Below are positions 1 through 8,987 of a stretch of DNA of 38,774 nucleotides, piece after piece. Source of the DNA: Jiella marina (GTDB lineage Bacteria > Pseudomonadota > Alphaproteobacteria > Rhizobiales > Rhizobiaceae); the NCBI RefSeq assembly GCF_024359545.1, contig NZ_JAKQZG010000021.1:1-38774 (forward strand), written 5' to 3'. The notes under the pieces are model-generated. The model searched no databases and was not told the origin of the DNA. It saw only the letters and a program-made list of their open reading frames with translations. The position numbers and the translations under genes were made by a program. Numbering within the stretch: position 1 is the stretch's first letter; every line of letters starts with the position of its first letter.

Positions 1-124
1 GCGGGTTGACAGTTCTTTCAGCCGCCCAGCACAATGGCTAGCTCTGCCGGACGTCGTCAATAACCGAACACGGCTCTCCGGCAATCATCCCGACACGATC
101 AGGCGAAAGCCGTCCCGCCACGCC
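1..124. other. window edge, downstream of the heparinase gene
   Basis: No gene is recognisable in these 124 bases. They follow the heparinase stop; the next gene of the usual order (purH) would lie beyond the edge. Confidence 0.4.
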
Positions 125-1822
125 TCAATGCTCGCGCTCGAAGCTCCAGGAAATCTCCGGCGTCAGGACCGGGTCGAAGGCGATGACGAGTTGAAGCGTG
201 CGGCGGGTGCCCGCGGAATCGGCGAACAGGATCGAATCCTCGACCGAGAACGGCTGATCGGCCGTGAACCGCCAGACCTGACCCCGCAGCGAGAGGCGGG
301 CGAAGCCGCCGATCGTCTCGACGCTGACGCTCGGATGCAGATGAAAGCGCGCCGCCGCCGTGATCGGCTCGCCGCGCACCTTGGCTCGCCGCGCCGGGCG
401 CACGGCGTCACGGCCTTCCAGACGGCCTCCATCGGGCGAAAGTGCCAGCATCCGCGAGTGGAGAACGCCAAAATCGCGCTCATAGCCGTTATGGCTCGCA
501 CGGAAGCCGCTGGTCCGCGCTGCATGGTCGTCGCCCAGTTCCTCGAGCGCGATGGTCGTCGGGCCCGGCACCAGCGGCGAGCCCAGGAAACGGTCGAGAT
601 TGCTGTGAGCGGCGAAGCGCGACGAGGAACGGTCGTTGAGCGTGACGGTCGAATGGGCGGCGGTCGAACGACCAAGGCGCTTCAGCTCCGGTTGCCCGAC
701 GGTCGGCCGCCCGCAATTGACGACGATCCGCGCCATTTCGCTCGACAGTTCGAAGGCGAGCGTGCCGGCATGGGCGTTGTGGGACAGCGCGGCCGGCGGC
801 GGGCAGCCGGTGTCGGCGATCACCACCGTTCCGCCGCCGGTCAGCCGGTGGTAGCCGGAATGGCGCGCGTGACTGATCGGATCGCCCAGCGTCTCGTCGA
901 AGCGCATCAATGCCGCCAGAAGCTGCAGCTCGCTCGGCCCCGTGCCGTTGAAGAGCGCCAGCGAGCCATCGGCATGGCGGAAGAAGCGGAGCGCCGGCAG
1001 CATCCGGTCGATCGCCGAATAGATGCCCTTCGGCACGGGCTGCCCCTGCCCGATCAGCGTCTCGCGGATGGGCAAGAGCTCGGCAAGGATGATCGCGAGC
1101 GCCTCCGGGTTGCGCGAAACATGGCCCCCGTCGGGCAGGATCTGCCGGTCGAGTTCGGCGGCGAGGTTCTGGGCAGCGGCCTTGGTGCGGCCAGCGGGCA
1201 TCGGCAGGCAGAGCGTCGCGAGCGCCAGCGCCATGCGGACCATCAGCCGCGGCAGACCGTCCGGCGCTTCGGCTGCGACCGAGCGCAGGAAGCGGGTCTG
1301 GGCCATCAGACTCTTGAGGAAGCGCCGATAGAAATCGTAGCTGGCCCCATCGAGGATCAGATCGGCATGGCTCAGCCACGCGATCAGCCGCCGCGCCGAG
1401 ACTTCCGGCTTGTAGGCCGGCCCGCTGAGCCGGTGGGCGCGCAGGCGTAGCCAGTCCTCGATCAACGAACGCGCATTCTGCCGCGCCAGCGCATCGCCAG
1501 CGGCGGCGTGGTGGTTGAGCCAAGAAAACCCGTTGAGTTCGGCCTCGAAGCACTCCGAGGGGCTGGCGACGCGGAAAATCGAATCCTGTCCCGCCTCGAC
1601 CAGCTTGCCGGCGAGATGAAACCGGCCGCCATAGATCGCTTCCGCGGTAATCGGATCACCGGTGCGCAGGCTGGGCGGCACGACGTTCAGGCGCTCGGGC
1701 GCCCCGCCGACGAAGCGCAGGTAATGGATCGGCCCCGTGCGCAGCCGCCTGCGCAGCCGGCGCCAGGCCTCGCTCAGCGTCAGGACCGCGATCAGCGGTT
1801 TCTCCATCAAGACCGTTGCCAC
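125..1822 (-). CDS. heparinase II/III family protein
   Basis: Protein of 565 aa resembling the heparinase II/III-like family found beside rsmB in many Rhizobiales. The N-terminal half (to about residue 310) is helix-rich with Trp/Arg motifs such as EDWLRLRAHR, as in the alpha/alpha-toroid of polysaccharide lyases. The C-terminal half carries the family's beta-rich core with HNAHAGTLAFEL followed by IVVNCG. No signal peptide is obvious, so the bacterial role (perhaps cell-envelope glycan turnover) is inference. The start is GTG at 1822, with an AGGTGA-like Shine-Dalgarno about 9 nt upstream; an in-frame ATG at 1807 is the alternative. It lies 184 bp downstream of rsmB on the same strand, as in the conserved htpX-rsmB-heparinase order, where purH usually comes next, here outside the window. 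Confidence 0.88.
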   Translation of the reverse strand: MATVLMEKPLIAVLTLSEAWRRLRRRLRTGPIHYLRFVGGAPERLNVVPPSLRTGDPITAEAIYGGRFHLAGKLVEAGQDSIFRVASPSECFEAELNGFSWLNHHAAAGDALARQNARSLIEDWLRLRAHRLSGPAYKPEVSARRLIAWLSHADLILDGASYDFYRRFLKSLMAQTRFLRSVAAEAPDGLPRLMVRMALALATLCLPMPAGRTKAAAQNLAAELDRQILPDGGHVSRNPEALAIILAELLPIRETLIGQGQPVPKGIYSAIDRMLPALRFFRHADGSLALFNGTGPSELQLLAALMRFDETLGDPISHARHSGYHRLTGGGTVVIADTGCPPPAALSHNAHAGTLAFELSSEMARIVVNCGRPTVGQPELKRLGRSTAAHSTVTLNDRSSSRFAAHSNLDRFLGSPLVPGPTTIALEELGDDHAARTSGFRASHNGYERDFGVLHSRMLALSPDGGRLEGRDAVRPARRAKVRGEPITAAARFHLHPSVSVETIGGFARLSLRGQVWRFTADQPFSVEDSILFADSAGTRRTLQLVIAFDPVLTPEISWSFEREH

Positions 1823-2006
1823 TCCAGCTCACCTGACCCCGGCCAGGCCGGGACTCGTGCCCCATCCTCCGTCAGGGTTCCGCCCTCGTGGCGGAGACTC
1901 CTGCTGTTTCTTCCCCGCCAACTTTCTGCCGATAAGGTAAAGAATTCCCTACCCGGCCACGCGAGGCGGCGCCGGAGGTGCAGGATAAGCCTGTGAGTTC
2001 AGAGCG
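1823..2006. other. intergenic region between rsmB and the heparinase gene
   Basis: A 184-bp gap between co-directional genes. It contains a G/C inverted repeat at 1838-1852 (CCCGGCC-A-GGCCGGG) about 16 nt upstream of the heparinase start codon, which could fold in the transcript, and an AT-richer stretch around 1925-1955 that could hold a promoter. No small ORF is convincing. Confidence 0.35.
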
Positions 2007-3389
2007 CTATCGGCGGCGAAAGCGGGCGGCGAAGAAACCGTCGAGGCCGCCGGCCGGGTCGAGGTCCCCCTCCAGCATCTCGGGGGTGGTGCGCAGGAAG
2101 CCCTCTTGAGTGACGGCGAAGGCGAAGCCCGGCAGTTCGTCTGGCGTCACGGGATCGAGCACGAAATCATCGCGGTCGGCCAGGAAGGCGGCAACCACAT
2201 CCTCGCCCTCCGCCCGGTCGATCGAGCAATTGGCGAAGACCAGCCGGCCGCCGGGCGCCACCAGATCGGCCGCCGCCCGCAGCATTCGCGCCTGCAGGGC
2301 TGCCAGCTTTTCGATCTCGGCCTCGTCCTTGGTGTAGGCGACGTCCGGATGGCGCCTGATCGTGCCGGTCGACGAACAGGGCGCATCAAGGAGCACCGCG
2401 TCGAAGGGCTCGTCCGGTCGATAATCCTTGAGGCTCGCCGTGAGCGTCTCGGCCGAAAGGTTCAGGCGTTCGAGATTGGCCTTCAACCGCTTCATCCGCG
2501 AGGACGACTGATCCAGCGCGGTAACGATGCCGCCGCCCGCGCAAAGCTCGGCGGTCTTGCCGCCGGGCGCCGCGCAGAGATCGGCGACTCTTCGGCCGTT
2601 CACGTCGCCGAGGAGCCGCGCCGGCAGACTCGCCGCCACGTCCTGCACCCACCAGGCGCCCTCTTCATAACCGGGAAGCTCCGCCACAGGCCCGTCGACA
2701 CGTTCGAGCCGCACCGTGGCGGGGCCGATCGCCCGGCCGCCGAGCCGCTCGGCCCAGAGTTCGGCGTCGCTCTTCACCGTCAGATCGATCGGCGCCTTGC
2801 GCCGATGGGCGGTCGCGATGCGGGCGGCGCGATCCGCGCCGCATTGCTCTTCGAGGCGGCTCCAGAGCCAGTCCGGGCAGTCGCGACGCGGATCGGCCGC
2901 CTCGTTCGGCAGGCGCTCGGCCTCCCGAGCGATCCGGCGCAGAACGGCGTTCGCCAGCTTGTCGAAGCGCGCCGTGCGCGGATCGGCCGCGCACATGGCG
3001 ACGGCGAGATCGACGGCTGCGGAATCGGGGACATCGAGACAGAGGATCTGGGCGGCACCCACGTGCAGGATATGGCGCAGGGCGCTGGCATTGGGCGGAA
3101 GCGGCCGGGCGATGCGCGCCGCGATCTCGGCTTCGATCGACCCGCGAAACCGCAAGGCCGCCTGCAGGATCGCCTTGACCAGCGCCTGGTCGCGCGAGTC
3201 CAGCCCCCGAAAATGCGGATGACCGCCCACGGGATCGGTCATGCCGTCGAGCGAGGTCCGGCCCTCGATCACGGCACCCAGGAGGCGCGCCGCGACCTGC
3301 CGGGCCTTGAGGCCCGGTCTGGCATCGACGCTTTCGGATTTCGGACGGGCGGGTCGCTTGGGGCGGCGCTTTTCCTGCGGCACGCTCAA
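2007..3389 (-). CDS. rsmB: 16S rRNA (cytosine-C5)-methyltransferase, RsmB family
   Basis: S-adenosylmethionine-dependent RNA m5C methyltransferase, family member that modifies C967 of 16S rRNA in E. coli. About 460 aa. An N-terminal NusB-like helical domain (roughly residues 25-165) precedes the Rossmann methyltransferase. The SAM-binding loop is [12 protein letters not shown] (about 270-281). Both family cysteines are present: DAPCSSTG (Cys about 338) and NCS (Cys about 388). The last motif is usually TCS, so Asn for Thr is a mild deviation. I chose TTG at 3389: it overlaps the htpX stop as TTGA and has GAGGG 8 nt upstream. GTG at 3383 is the alternative. The frame stays open to 3524, but that part overlaps htpX and reads as low-complexity Arg/Pro, so it is unlikely to be coding. 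Confidence 0.93.
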   Translation of the reverse strand: MSVPQEKRRPKRPARPKSESVDARPGLKARQVAARLLGAVIEGRTSLDGMTDPVGGHPHFRGLDSRDQALVKAILQAALRFRGSIEAEIAARIARPLPPNASALRHILHVGAAQILCLDVPDSAAVDLAVAMCAADPRTARFDKLANAVLRRIAREAERLPNEAADPRRDCPDWLWSRLEEQCGADRAARIATAHRRKAPIDLTVKSDAELWAERLGGRAIGPATVRLERVDGPVAELPGYEEGAWWVQDVAASLPARLLGDVNGRRVADLCAAPGGKTAELCAGGGIVTALDQSSSRMKRLKANLERLNLSAETLTASLKDYRPDEPFDAVLLDAPCSSTGTIRRHPDVAYTKDEAEIEKLAALQARMLRAAADLVAPGGRLVFANCSIDRAEGEDVVAAFLADRDDFVLDPVTPDELPGFAFAVTQEGFLRTTPEMLEGDLDPAGGLDGFFAARFRRR

Positions 3390-4444
3390 CCCCAAGGCCC
3401 TCGACCGGAGGTCCCGCGTCGAGAGGAGCCGGAACCACGGTCCTGGCGGGCACGGCCCCACGGATCGGGTGCGACGCGCGGCGCGTCCCCTCGACGGGGA
3501 CCGAACGTTTGACCATGGGACCACGGTCCGGCCTCGCTGCCGGCAGCATTGTCTGCATAGCCGAGCTGGTCGCTCCGCCCGGCCGTACCGATCGCCGGCG
3601 ATTGTCCGTCCATCTCCGCCGCAAGCTCGCGTAGCGCAGCGATACGGTTCTCGGTCGCCGGGTGGGTCGAGAACAGGCTGTCCATCCGCTGTCCGTTCAA
3701 CGGATTGATGATGAACATGTGGGCGGTGGCGGGATTGCGCTCGGCGTCGCGATTGGTGATGCCGCGAGCGGAGTTCGCAATCTTGCCGAGAGCCGAAGCG
3801 AGCCAGAGCGGTTCGCCGCAGATCTCGGCGCCGCGCCGGTCGGCGGAATATTCCCGCGTCCGGCTGATTGCGGTCTGGACGAGCATCGCCGCGAGCGGCG
3901 CGACGAGCATGGCCAGCAGCACGCCGACGAAGCCCAGCGGATTGCGGTTGCCGCCGAAGAAATAGCCGAAATTGGCGAGCATGGAGATCGCACCGGCCAG
4001 CGTCGCGGTGATCGTCATGATCAGTGTGTCGCGATGCTCCACATGAGCGAGTTCATGGGCCATCACGCCCGCGACTTCCTCCATGGAGAGACGTTGGAGG
4101 AGCCCGGTCGTCGCCGCGACCGCAGCATTCTGCGGGTTGCGGCCGGTGGCAAAGGCGTTGGGCTGCGGATTGTCGATCACATAGACCCGCGGCATGGGCA
4201 GGCCGGCATTGCGGGCAAGACCTTCCACCAGCCGGACGAGTTCCGGCGCCGTGTGGCGATCGACCTCGCGGGCATGGTGCATCCTGAGCACCATCTTGTC
4301 GGCGTTCCAATAGGCGAACAGGTTCATGCCCGCCGCGACGAAAAACGCGATCAGCATGCCGACCCGACCGCCGAGCAAAAGCCCGACGCCCATGAAGAGA
4401 GCGGTGAGAAAGGCGATCAGCATCGCCGTCTTGATCATGTTCAT
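3386..4444 (-). CDS. htpX: zinc metalloprotease HtpX
   Basis: Membrane-bound M48 metalloprotease involved in quality control of inner-membrane proteins. The 352-aa protein begins with two hydrophobic segments (about 5-25 and 28-46). The zinc motif HELAH is at residues 130-134 and a third-ligand glutamate in REYSAD at about 198. Two further hydrophobic segments lie at about 142-160 and 170-190. The start is the ATG at 4444 because [12 protein letters not shown] is the conserved HtpX N-terminus; the frame is open upstream to 4666, but that part is not HtpX-like. Residues from about 280 to the end form a Gly/Pro/Arg-rich tail that does not look like the protease fold. The gene heads the htpX-rsmB-heparinase block and is divergent from the small gene at 4665. 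Confidence 0.95.
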   Translation of the reverse strand: MNMIKTAMLIAFLTALFMGVGLLLGGRVGMLIAFFVAAGMNLFAYWNADKMVLRMHHAREVDRHTAPELVRLVEGLARNAGLPMPRVYVIDNPQPNAFATGRNPQNAAVAATTGLLQRLSMEEVAGVMAHELAHVEHRDTLIMTITATLAGAISMLANFGYFFGGNRNPLGFVGVLLAMLVAPLAAMLVQTAISRTREYSADRRGAEICGEPLWLASALGKIANSARGITNRDAERNPATAHMFIINPLNGQRMDSLFSTHPATENRIAALRELAAEMDGQSPAIGTAGRSDQLGYADNAAGSEAGPWSHGQTFGPRRGDAPRVAPDPWGRARQDRGSGSSRRGTSGRGPWG

Positions 4445-4664
4445 GTGAGGTGCCTCGCACCGTTGACGACAGGGGCAATCCAGGAGCCCGTTGCCCAGCA
4501 ATTTGGGATGCGGCGCAACCCGCTTCAATGCACGGCGTTGCGAGGGGAGGCGACCGTGGCCGCCAGCAAGGGGGAAGTCGACGATTGTTCCGCCTTGCCA
4601 TGGTTCTCGAGACCGGCACCACATCTCGCACACGAAACCGACGACGATCCAGCGGAGTATCGAC
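4445..4664. other. divergent intergenic region, htpX / unknown small gene
   Basis: A 220-bp region that must hold the promoters for both directions. GGAG at 4654-4657 is the Shine-Dalgarno for the gene at 4665. I could not recognise a clear sigma-32 type heat-shock promoter for htpX by eye. Confidence 0.4.
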
Positions 4665-4940
4665 ATGGCAAGCTATCGCCGACTTGAAGGAAAGCGCGAG
4701 AAAGGACAGGTCGTCGTGCGGCTGGTCCAGGAAGGCGATGACGTGAAAGCCTTCATCATCGGCCTCGAAGAGACCGGCGACCCGGCCGAGCCGACCGTCT
4801 ATCCGAGCGAGGAGATGGATCCGGAGGAAGCCTTCCGGACCGTCGAGAACAAACGCGAGATGATCGGCGACGCCGAGGTGCTGGTCGAGATGGAAGTCGG
4901 GATCGAATGGGATCCGGCGTGGGGCGAACTGAAGTCCTGA
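4665..4940 (+). CDS. small conserved-looking protein of unknown function
   Basis: A 91-aa acidic protein that I do not recognise. It has a basic N-terminus ([12 protein letters not shown]) followed by alternating hydrophobic residues suggestive of a beta-rich small domain ([16 protein letters not shown]) and an acidic segment with [13 protein letters not shown]. There is no signal peptide, membrane segment, Cys/His cluster or DNA-binding motif. The start is ATG 4665, supported by GGAG 7 nt upstream; the frame is open further upstream but without a better site. It is followed 129 bp later by the ankyrin gene and could be transcribed with it. Confidence 0.72.
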   Translation: MASYRRLEGKREKGQVVVRLVQEGDDVKAFIIGLEETGDPAEPTVYPSEEMDPEEAFRTVENKREMIGDAEVLVEMEVGIEWDPAWGELKS

Positions 4941-5069
4941 TCGACATTGTGTGCTTGACGGGAAAGCCGAACAAGCCCGCGGCCGATGCTGGGAGAGGTC
5001 GCGCCTGATAACCCGGATCGCGCCCCTCAAGACTCACTGCCCCAAGCCAATGCAATAGGAGACGATGAA

Positions 5070-5603
5070 GTGAACGATCCTCTGCCGCCCGCCGACAACG
5101 AACAAGACGAGCTGATCGCGATCGCCGGGCGGGTGTTCGACGCGGCACGCGGCGGCGACACGGCAACGCTGGGCGCCTTCATCGATGCGGGCATCCCGGT
5201 CGACCTGACCAACGACAAGGGCGACAGCCTGTTGATGCTGGCCAGCTATCACGGCCACCAGAATGCCACGCAGCTGTTGCTCGAACGCGGCGCCGATCCC
5301 GAACGGCAGAACGACCGCGGCCAGCGGCCTCTGGCCGGTGCCGCCTTCAAGGGAGAGATGGAGATCGCGCGCCTGCTGATCGATCATGGTGCGGCGGTGG
5401 ACGGCGCAGGCGACGATGGGCGGACGCCCTTGATGGTCGCCGCCATGTTCAACCGGGTTGCGCTGATCGATTTCCTGATCGAGCGCGGCGCGGACCCGAT
5501 TGCGCAGAGGGCGGACGGCATGACTGCGCTCGGCGCCGCGACGGCCATGGGCGCCACCGAGGCGCGTGCGCGGCTCGCCGAACTGCAGGATCAGGCGAGC
5601 TAG
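5070..5603 (+). CDS. ankyrin repeat protein
   Basis: A 177-aa protein made almost entirely of ankyrin repeats, 33-residue helix-loop-helix units for protein-protein contacts. Three clear repeats begin at DKGDSLLMLASYHGH, DRGQRPLAGAAFKGE and DDGRTPLMVAAMFNR, each with the LLLERGADP or equivalent second helix and turn. A fourth weaker one begins at ADGMTALGAATAMG. An N-terminal capping helix (ELIAIAGRVFDAARGGD) precedes them. There is no signal peptide, so it is probably cytoplasmic and the partner is unknown. GTG 5070 is preferred because AGGAG (5057-5061) sits 8 nt upstream; an in-frame ATG at 4986 would add 28 residues without ankyrin character. Confidence 0.85.
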   Translation: MNDPLPPADNEQDELIAIAGRVFDAARGGDTATLGAFIDAGIPVDLTNDKGDSLLMLASYHGHQNATQLLLERGADPERQNDRGQRPLAGAAFKGEMEIARLLIDHGAAVDGAGDDGRTPLMVAAMFNRVALIDFLIERGADPIAQRADGMTALGAATAMGATEARARLAELQDQAS

Positions 5604-5891
5604 CGCGCCTCCGCCAACAAACGGTTCGCTGTCTGAACTGCGACGATCGCCGCCGCAAGACCGACAAAGCATACCGGATGCACCGAGCACAACGTTTCGG
5701 GCCGCAAGATTATAGTATGTAAATTTCAGAAAAAATTGCGTTTTTCAACTAAATCTTACGCCAAAAATTGTCGGGAGAAGTCAAAAGGGTAAAGAGGTTC
5801 GTAACCCTCTTCGGCGCAGGGTGGCCTCGCGGTCCAGCGCATCGTGATGCGTCGCGGCCCCACTTCTCTCCATTGCAGGTTGAATGCCCCG
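5604..5891 (+). promoter_or_regulatory. AT-rich upstream region of the chemoreceptor gene
   Basis: A 288-bp gap. Positions about 5705-5765 are strikingly AT-rich for this genome, with runs of A and T and a small inverted repeat GAAAAA-ATTGCG-TTTTTC, and probably hold the promoter. Nearer the gene, CGCATC-GT-GATGCG at 5838-5851 forms a short hairpin or operator-like dyad about 40 nt before the start codon. No convincing gene is present. Confidence 0.4.
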
Positions 5892-7451
5892 ATGACGAAT
5901 CTCGACACTCCGCAGGACAGTGCCAAAGCGGCCCATATGATGGAATCGGAGCAGCTGACGCAGCTCAAGCGCATCACTCCGATCGTCGAGAAGCACATTG
6001 AGACCGCGCTGGACGAGTTCTACGGGGTCATCCGCGCCAATCCGCAGATGAAAGCGTTCTTCACGAACGACGAACACATGCGCGGGGCACAGAGCAAGCA
6101 GAAGTCCCACTGGGCGTCCATTGCCCGCGGCGAACTCGGCGAGGCCCATCGCGAGCGCGCCCATCGCATCGGAGCGGCGCATGTGCGGGTCGGGCTGGAA
6201 CCGAACCTGTTCATTTCTGGCTACGGGGCGCTGCTCGGCACGCTTGCGCGCCTGGTCGTGAAGGAGATGTGGCCGAAGAGCGGACTCTTCACCAAGAGCA
6301 AGCCCGATGAAGCCGCCGCCTCGCTCGAAGCCTTGATTCGGGCGGCGATGATCGATGTGGAACTGTCGGTCTGCAACTATCTGAATATCCTAACCCGCGA
6401 GGCGATGGAAAAGAGCCTCAACGCGGAAAAGGCCCGCGCGGAAGCCACGCGCGCGCAGGTCATGGAAGAGATCGGCGGTGGCCTCTCGCGCCTCGCAGAA
6501 GGCGATCTTTCCCGCGGGATTGACGCCGAGTTCCCACCCGAATTCCAGCGGCTCAAGGACGATTTCAACCGCGCGATCGAGGCGTTCGGTGGAATCGCAG
6601 GCGCGGCCCGGTCTTCGGCCGAGGCGGTCAGCAGCGGCGCGGGCGAGATTGCGGTCGCCTCGGACGATCTGGCCCGCCGGACGGAACAGCAGGCGGCGAG
6701 CCTCGAAGAAACGACGGCGGCCTTGCAGGAACTGTCATCCTCGGTGGGCGACGCGTCAACCCGGGCTTCGCATGCTTCCTCGCTGGTGAAGAGTTCGATG
6801 CAGGAGGCACAAAGCGTCGAAGCCGTGGTCAAGAACGCCGTCGCCGCCATGGACCGGATCGAACAGTCCTCGTCCAAGATCGGCACGATCACCACGGTGA
6901 TCGACGAGATCGCGTTCCAGACCAATCTTCTTGCGCTGAACGCCGGTGTCGAGGCGGCACGGGCCGGAGAGGCCGGCAAGGGCTTTGCCGTTGTCGCCCA
7001 GGAAGTGCGAGCGCTCGCCCAGCGTTCGGCGGAAGCCGCCAAGGAAATCGATAGCCTGATCCAGGAGAGCTCTCGCGAAATCGCGTCGGGCGTCGAACTC
7101 GTGACCGGAACCGGAACGGCTATCGAGACGATCGTCTCGCGGGCCGCCGAGATCACCACGAGCGTTTCCGAGATCGCGGAGACGGCGAACAAGCAGGCCG
7201 GCGCGATTTCCGAGATTTCGAGCGCGATCGGCCACATGGATCAGAGCACCCAGCAGAACGCCGCGATGGTCGAAGAGTCGGCTGCGGTCGCCGCCAGCCT
7301 GAAGGACGCCGCCGCCGAACTTCTCCAGGCGATGGTCGCGATCCGCACGGCCGGAAACGGCGGCGACACCCATCGGCATGAGTCGGATGACGATTGGGAC
7401 AAGCCGGCCGCGCCCCGCCATGCGGCGCAACCTCGGTCAAAGGCCGCGTAA
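5892..7451 (+). CDS. globin-coupled methyl-accepting chemotaxis protein (HemAT-like)
   Basis: Soluble heme-based aerotaxis transducer of 519 aa. Residues about 20-165 are a sensor-globin domain; the family's proximal-histidine region is visible as AAHVRVGL (His about 97), followed by [10 protein letters not shown]. Residues about 190-245 look like a HAMP-type linker ([13 protein letters not shown]). The rest is the MCP signalling coiled coil with the conserved hairpin tip [18 protein letters not shown] at about 340-360, which binds CheA/CheW. There are no transmembrane segments, so it should be cytoplasmic and sense O2 or a related gas through heme (family knowledge). No CheR-docking pentapeptide is visible at the C-terminus (AAQPRSKAA). 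I chose ATG 5892; the upstream in-frame extension to 5844 does not look like the family. No che genes are adjacent. Confidence 0.93.
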   Translation: MTNLDTPQDSAKAAHMMESEQLTQLKRITPIVEKHIETALDEFYGVIRANPQMKAFFTNDEHMRGAQSKQKSHWASIARGELGEAHRERAHRIGAAHVRVGLEPNLFISGYGALLGTLARLVVKEMWPKSGLFTKSKPDEAAASLEALIRAAMIDVELSVCNYLNILTREAMEKSLNAEKARAEATRAQVMEEIGGGLSRLAEGDLSRGIDAEFPPEFQRLKDDFNRAIEAFGGIAGAARSSAEAVSSGAGEIAVASDDLARRTEQQAASLEETTAALQELSSSVGDASTRASHASSLVKSSMQEAQSVEAVVKNAVAAMDRIEQSSSKIGTITTVIDEIAFQTNLLALNAGVEAARAGEAGKGFAVVAQEVRALAQRSAEAAKEIDSLIQESSREIASGVELVTGTGTAIETIVSRAAEITTSVSEIAETANKQAGAISEISSAIGHMDQSTQQNAAMVEESAAVAASLKDAAAELLQAMVAIRTAGNGGDTHRHESDDDWDKPAAPRHAAQPRSKAA

Positions 7452-7521
7452 AGCAGTGGTTAAGGGCTGGTAGCAGAGTGCGCTGCCGGCCGTCCCTCCA
7501 GCCTCTCGACGACGGTAGCAC

Positions 7522-7929
7522 TCAGATGCGCGCGAGCGTTGCCGAATCCTCCTCGCCGTCGAAGAAGGCCTCGAGCGCCCGTTGAAAGACCTCCTCATCC
7601 GGCGCCGCCCGATGAAAGAGCGTCATTGAGGAATGGAATTTGAGGTCGTCGGGCAAGCCGAAGATCGCGTGGGCCGACTTGTCCCGATGGGCAAGCACCG
7701 CCCGGCTGCATTCGCGCAGCCGCTCGCCCAGAACCGGGTGAGCGAGATATCCCGCGGCCTCGTCGAGCGAGTGCAGCGCATAGCGCTGGGCCATGGGCGA
7801 GCGGCCCAGCCCCTCGATCTGGGGAAAGACGAACCACATCCAATGGCTCGTCTTCCGGCCGGCCTTCAGTTCGCCGAGCGCCGTCTCGTAGATCGGTGCC
7901 TGCGCCGCGACGAAGTGGTCGAACGCCAT
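7522..7929 (-). CDS. DUF1810 family protein
   Basis: A 135-aa protein matching the DUF1810 family in length and pattern: an N-terminal helix with FVAAQAPIYETALGEL, the family motif KTSHWMWFVFPQ and then LGRSPMAQRYAL. Further on are AHPVLGERLREC and the C-terminal KFHSSMTLF. The biochemical function is not established. It is cytoplasmic, with no signal or membrane segment. It is convergent with the chemoreceptor gene (70 bp apart) and lies 98 bp downstream of the MarR-GNAT gene on the same strand, so it may share its transcript. Confidence 0.9.
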   Translation of the reverse strand: MAFDHFVAAQAPIYETALGELKAGRKTSHWMWFVFPQIEGLGRSPMAQRYALHSLDEAAGYLAHPVLGERLRECSRAVLAHRDKSAHAIFGLPDDLKFHSSMTLFHRAAPDEEVFQRALEAFFDGEEDSATLARI

Positions 7930-8027
7930 GAATGAATCTCCCGCCAGGCCGGAAACGGCTTGAACGTCGTCGGCAATGGAGGCGACGCTTTCAAGCGCGC
8001 ATCCTGTTCCAGCATGGAAGCTAGGCG

Positions 8028-8903
8028 CTACAGACGCTTTTCAAAGAAATGGTCCGGATAGGGATCGTCGTTGAAGCGATCGATCTCGCGCAAGCCGGCC
8101 CGGCGATAGAGCGCGACCGCCTCCGGCAGGGCGCTGTTGGTGTCGAGCCTCAGGACGGTGATGAACAGTTCCCGGGCGATCGCCTCGATCCGCGCCATGA
8201 GCTGATGCGCGAGGCCCAGGCCGCGCGCAGCCGGCGAAACCCAGAGGCGCTTGATCTCGGAATAGTCCGCCCCGGTACCCTTCAGCCCGACACAACCGAT
8301 CGGCAGGCCGTCCGAAAACGCCACGATGAAACTCCCACGCGGGCGAACCATGGCGCCCGCTTCCGGATCGCGGGAGAGTGACACCTCGAAGCCTTGCGGG
8401 AAGCGACGGGCGAGTTCGCCATAATAGGCCTGGAGACAATGGACGGCCTCCGGCGCACGCGGATCGACCTCCCTCATCTCGATCTTCTCACGCAAGAGCG
8501 CCGAGGCGACGCGGTCCATCGCGGCGAGCAACGCGTCTTGGTCCGCATGGCGGGAAAGAAGCGCCTCTGCCCTCTCGTCGGACAGCCGCTCATAGGCCGC
8601 AAATTCGGTTTGTCCGGCGTCGGTCAGGCTGACGATGCGGCGGCGCGCATCGCCGGGATCAGGCCGCGTGACGACCAGCCCCTCCTCTTCCAGACCGCGC
8701 AACAACCGGCTCATCAACCCCGAATCGAGGCCGAGATAGGCCCGGATCTCGGCGACGTCCGCTCGCCCCTGCCCGATCGCATTGAGGACGCGAGCAGCCC
8801 CGAGCGGGCGCCCCCGGCCGAGAAAGGACGAGTCCAGCGCCCCGACCTCGGCAGTGACGGCTCGGGCAAAGCGGCGAAAGCGGGAAACGGGATCGGTCTG
8901 CAT
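8028..8903 (-). CDS. MarR-family regulator fused to a GNAT acetyltransferase
   Basis: A 291-aa two-domain protein. Residues about 5-145 are a MarR winged helix (AEIRAYLGLDSGLMSRLLRGLEEE as recognition region, then the wing TRPDPGDARRRIVSLT). Residues about 150-291 are a GNAT domain with the acetyl-CoA loop ARGLGLAHQL and C-terminal ALYRRAGLREIDRF. Such fusions are common in Proteobacteria; the acetyl acceptor is unknown here. The start is ATG 8903. A perfect 24-bp palindrome covers the last base of the start codon and the 23 bases before it (see separate entry), and AGG within it 4-6 nt before the ATG is the only Shine-Dalgarno-like element, so binding there would block both transcription and translation initiation. 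Confidence 0.92.
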   Translation of the reverse strand: MQTDPVSRFRRFARAVTAEVGALDSSFLGRGRPLGAARVLNAIGQGRADVAEIRAYLGLDSGLMSRLLRGLEEEGLVVTRPDPGDARRRIVSLTDAGQTEFAAYERLSDERAEALLSRHADQDALLAAMDRVASALLREKIEMREVDPRAPEAVHCLQAYYGELARRFPQGFEVSLSRDPEAGAMVRPRGSFIVAFSDGLPIGCVGLKGTGADYSEIKRLWVSPAARGLGLAHQLMARIEAIARELFITVLRLDTNSALPEAVALYRRAGLREIDRFNDDPYPDHFFEKRL

Positions 8904-8926
8904 TTACCTGACTTAAGTCAGGTAAA
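8903..8926. promoter_or_regulatory. perfect 24-bp palindrome, probable MarR-type operator
   Basis: Every base from 8903 to 8914 pairs with its mirror position from 8915 to 8926. The half-site is TTTACCTGACTT with a central TTAA. It begins at the third base of the start codon of the MarR-GNAT gene and extends upstream. MarR dimers bind such dyads, and the core GACTTAAGTC resembles operators of MarR-type regulators, so autorepression is the simplest reading. Confidence 0.72.
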
Positions 8927-8987
8927 ATTCGCGGTCAATCTCTGCGATGGTCTGTTCGTGTCGTGGGTCCCGCAGGCCGACCGCCTG

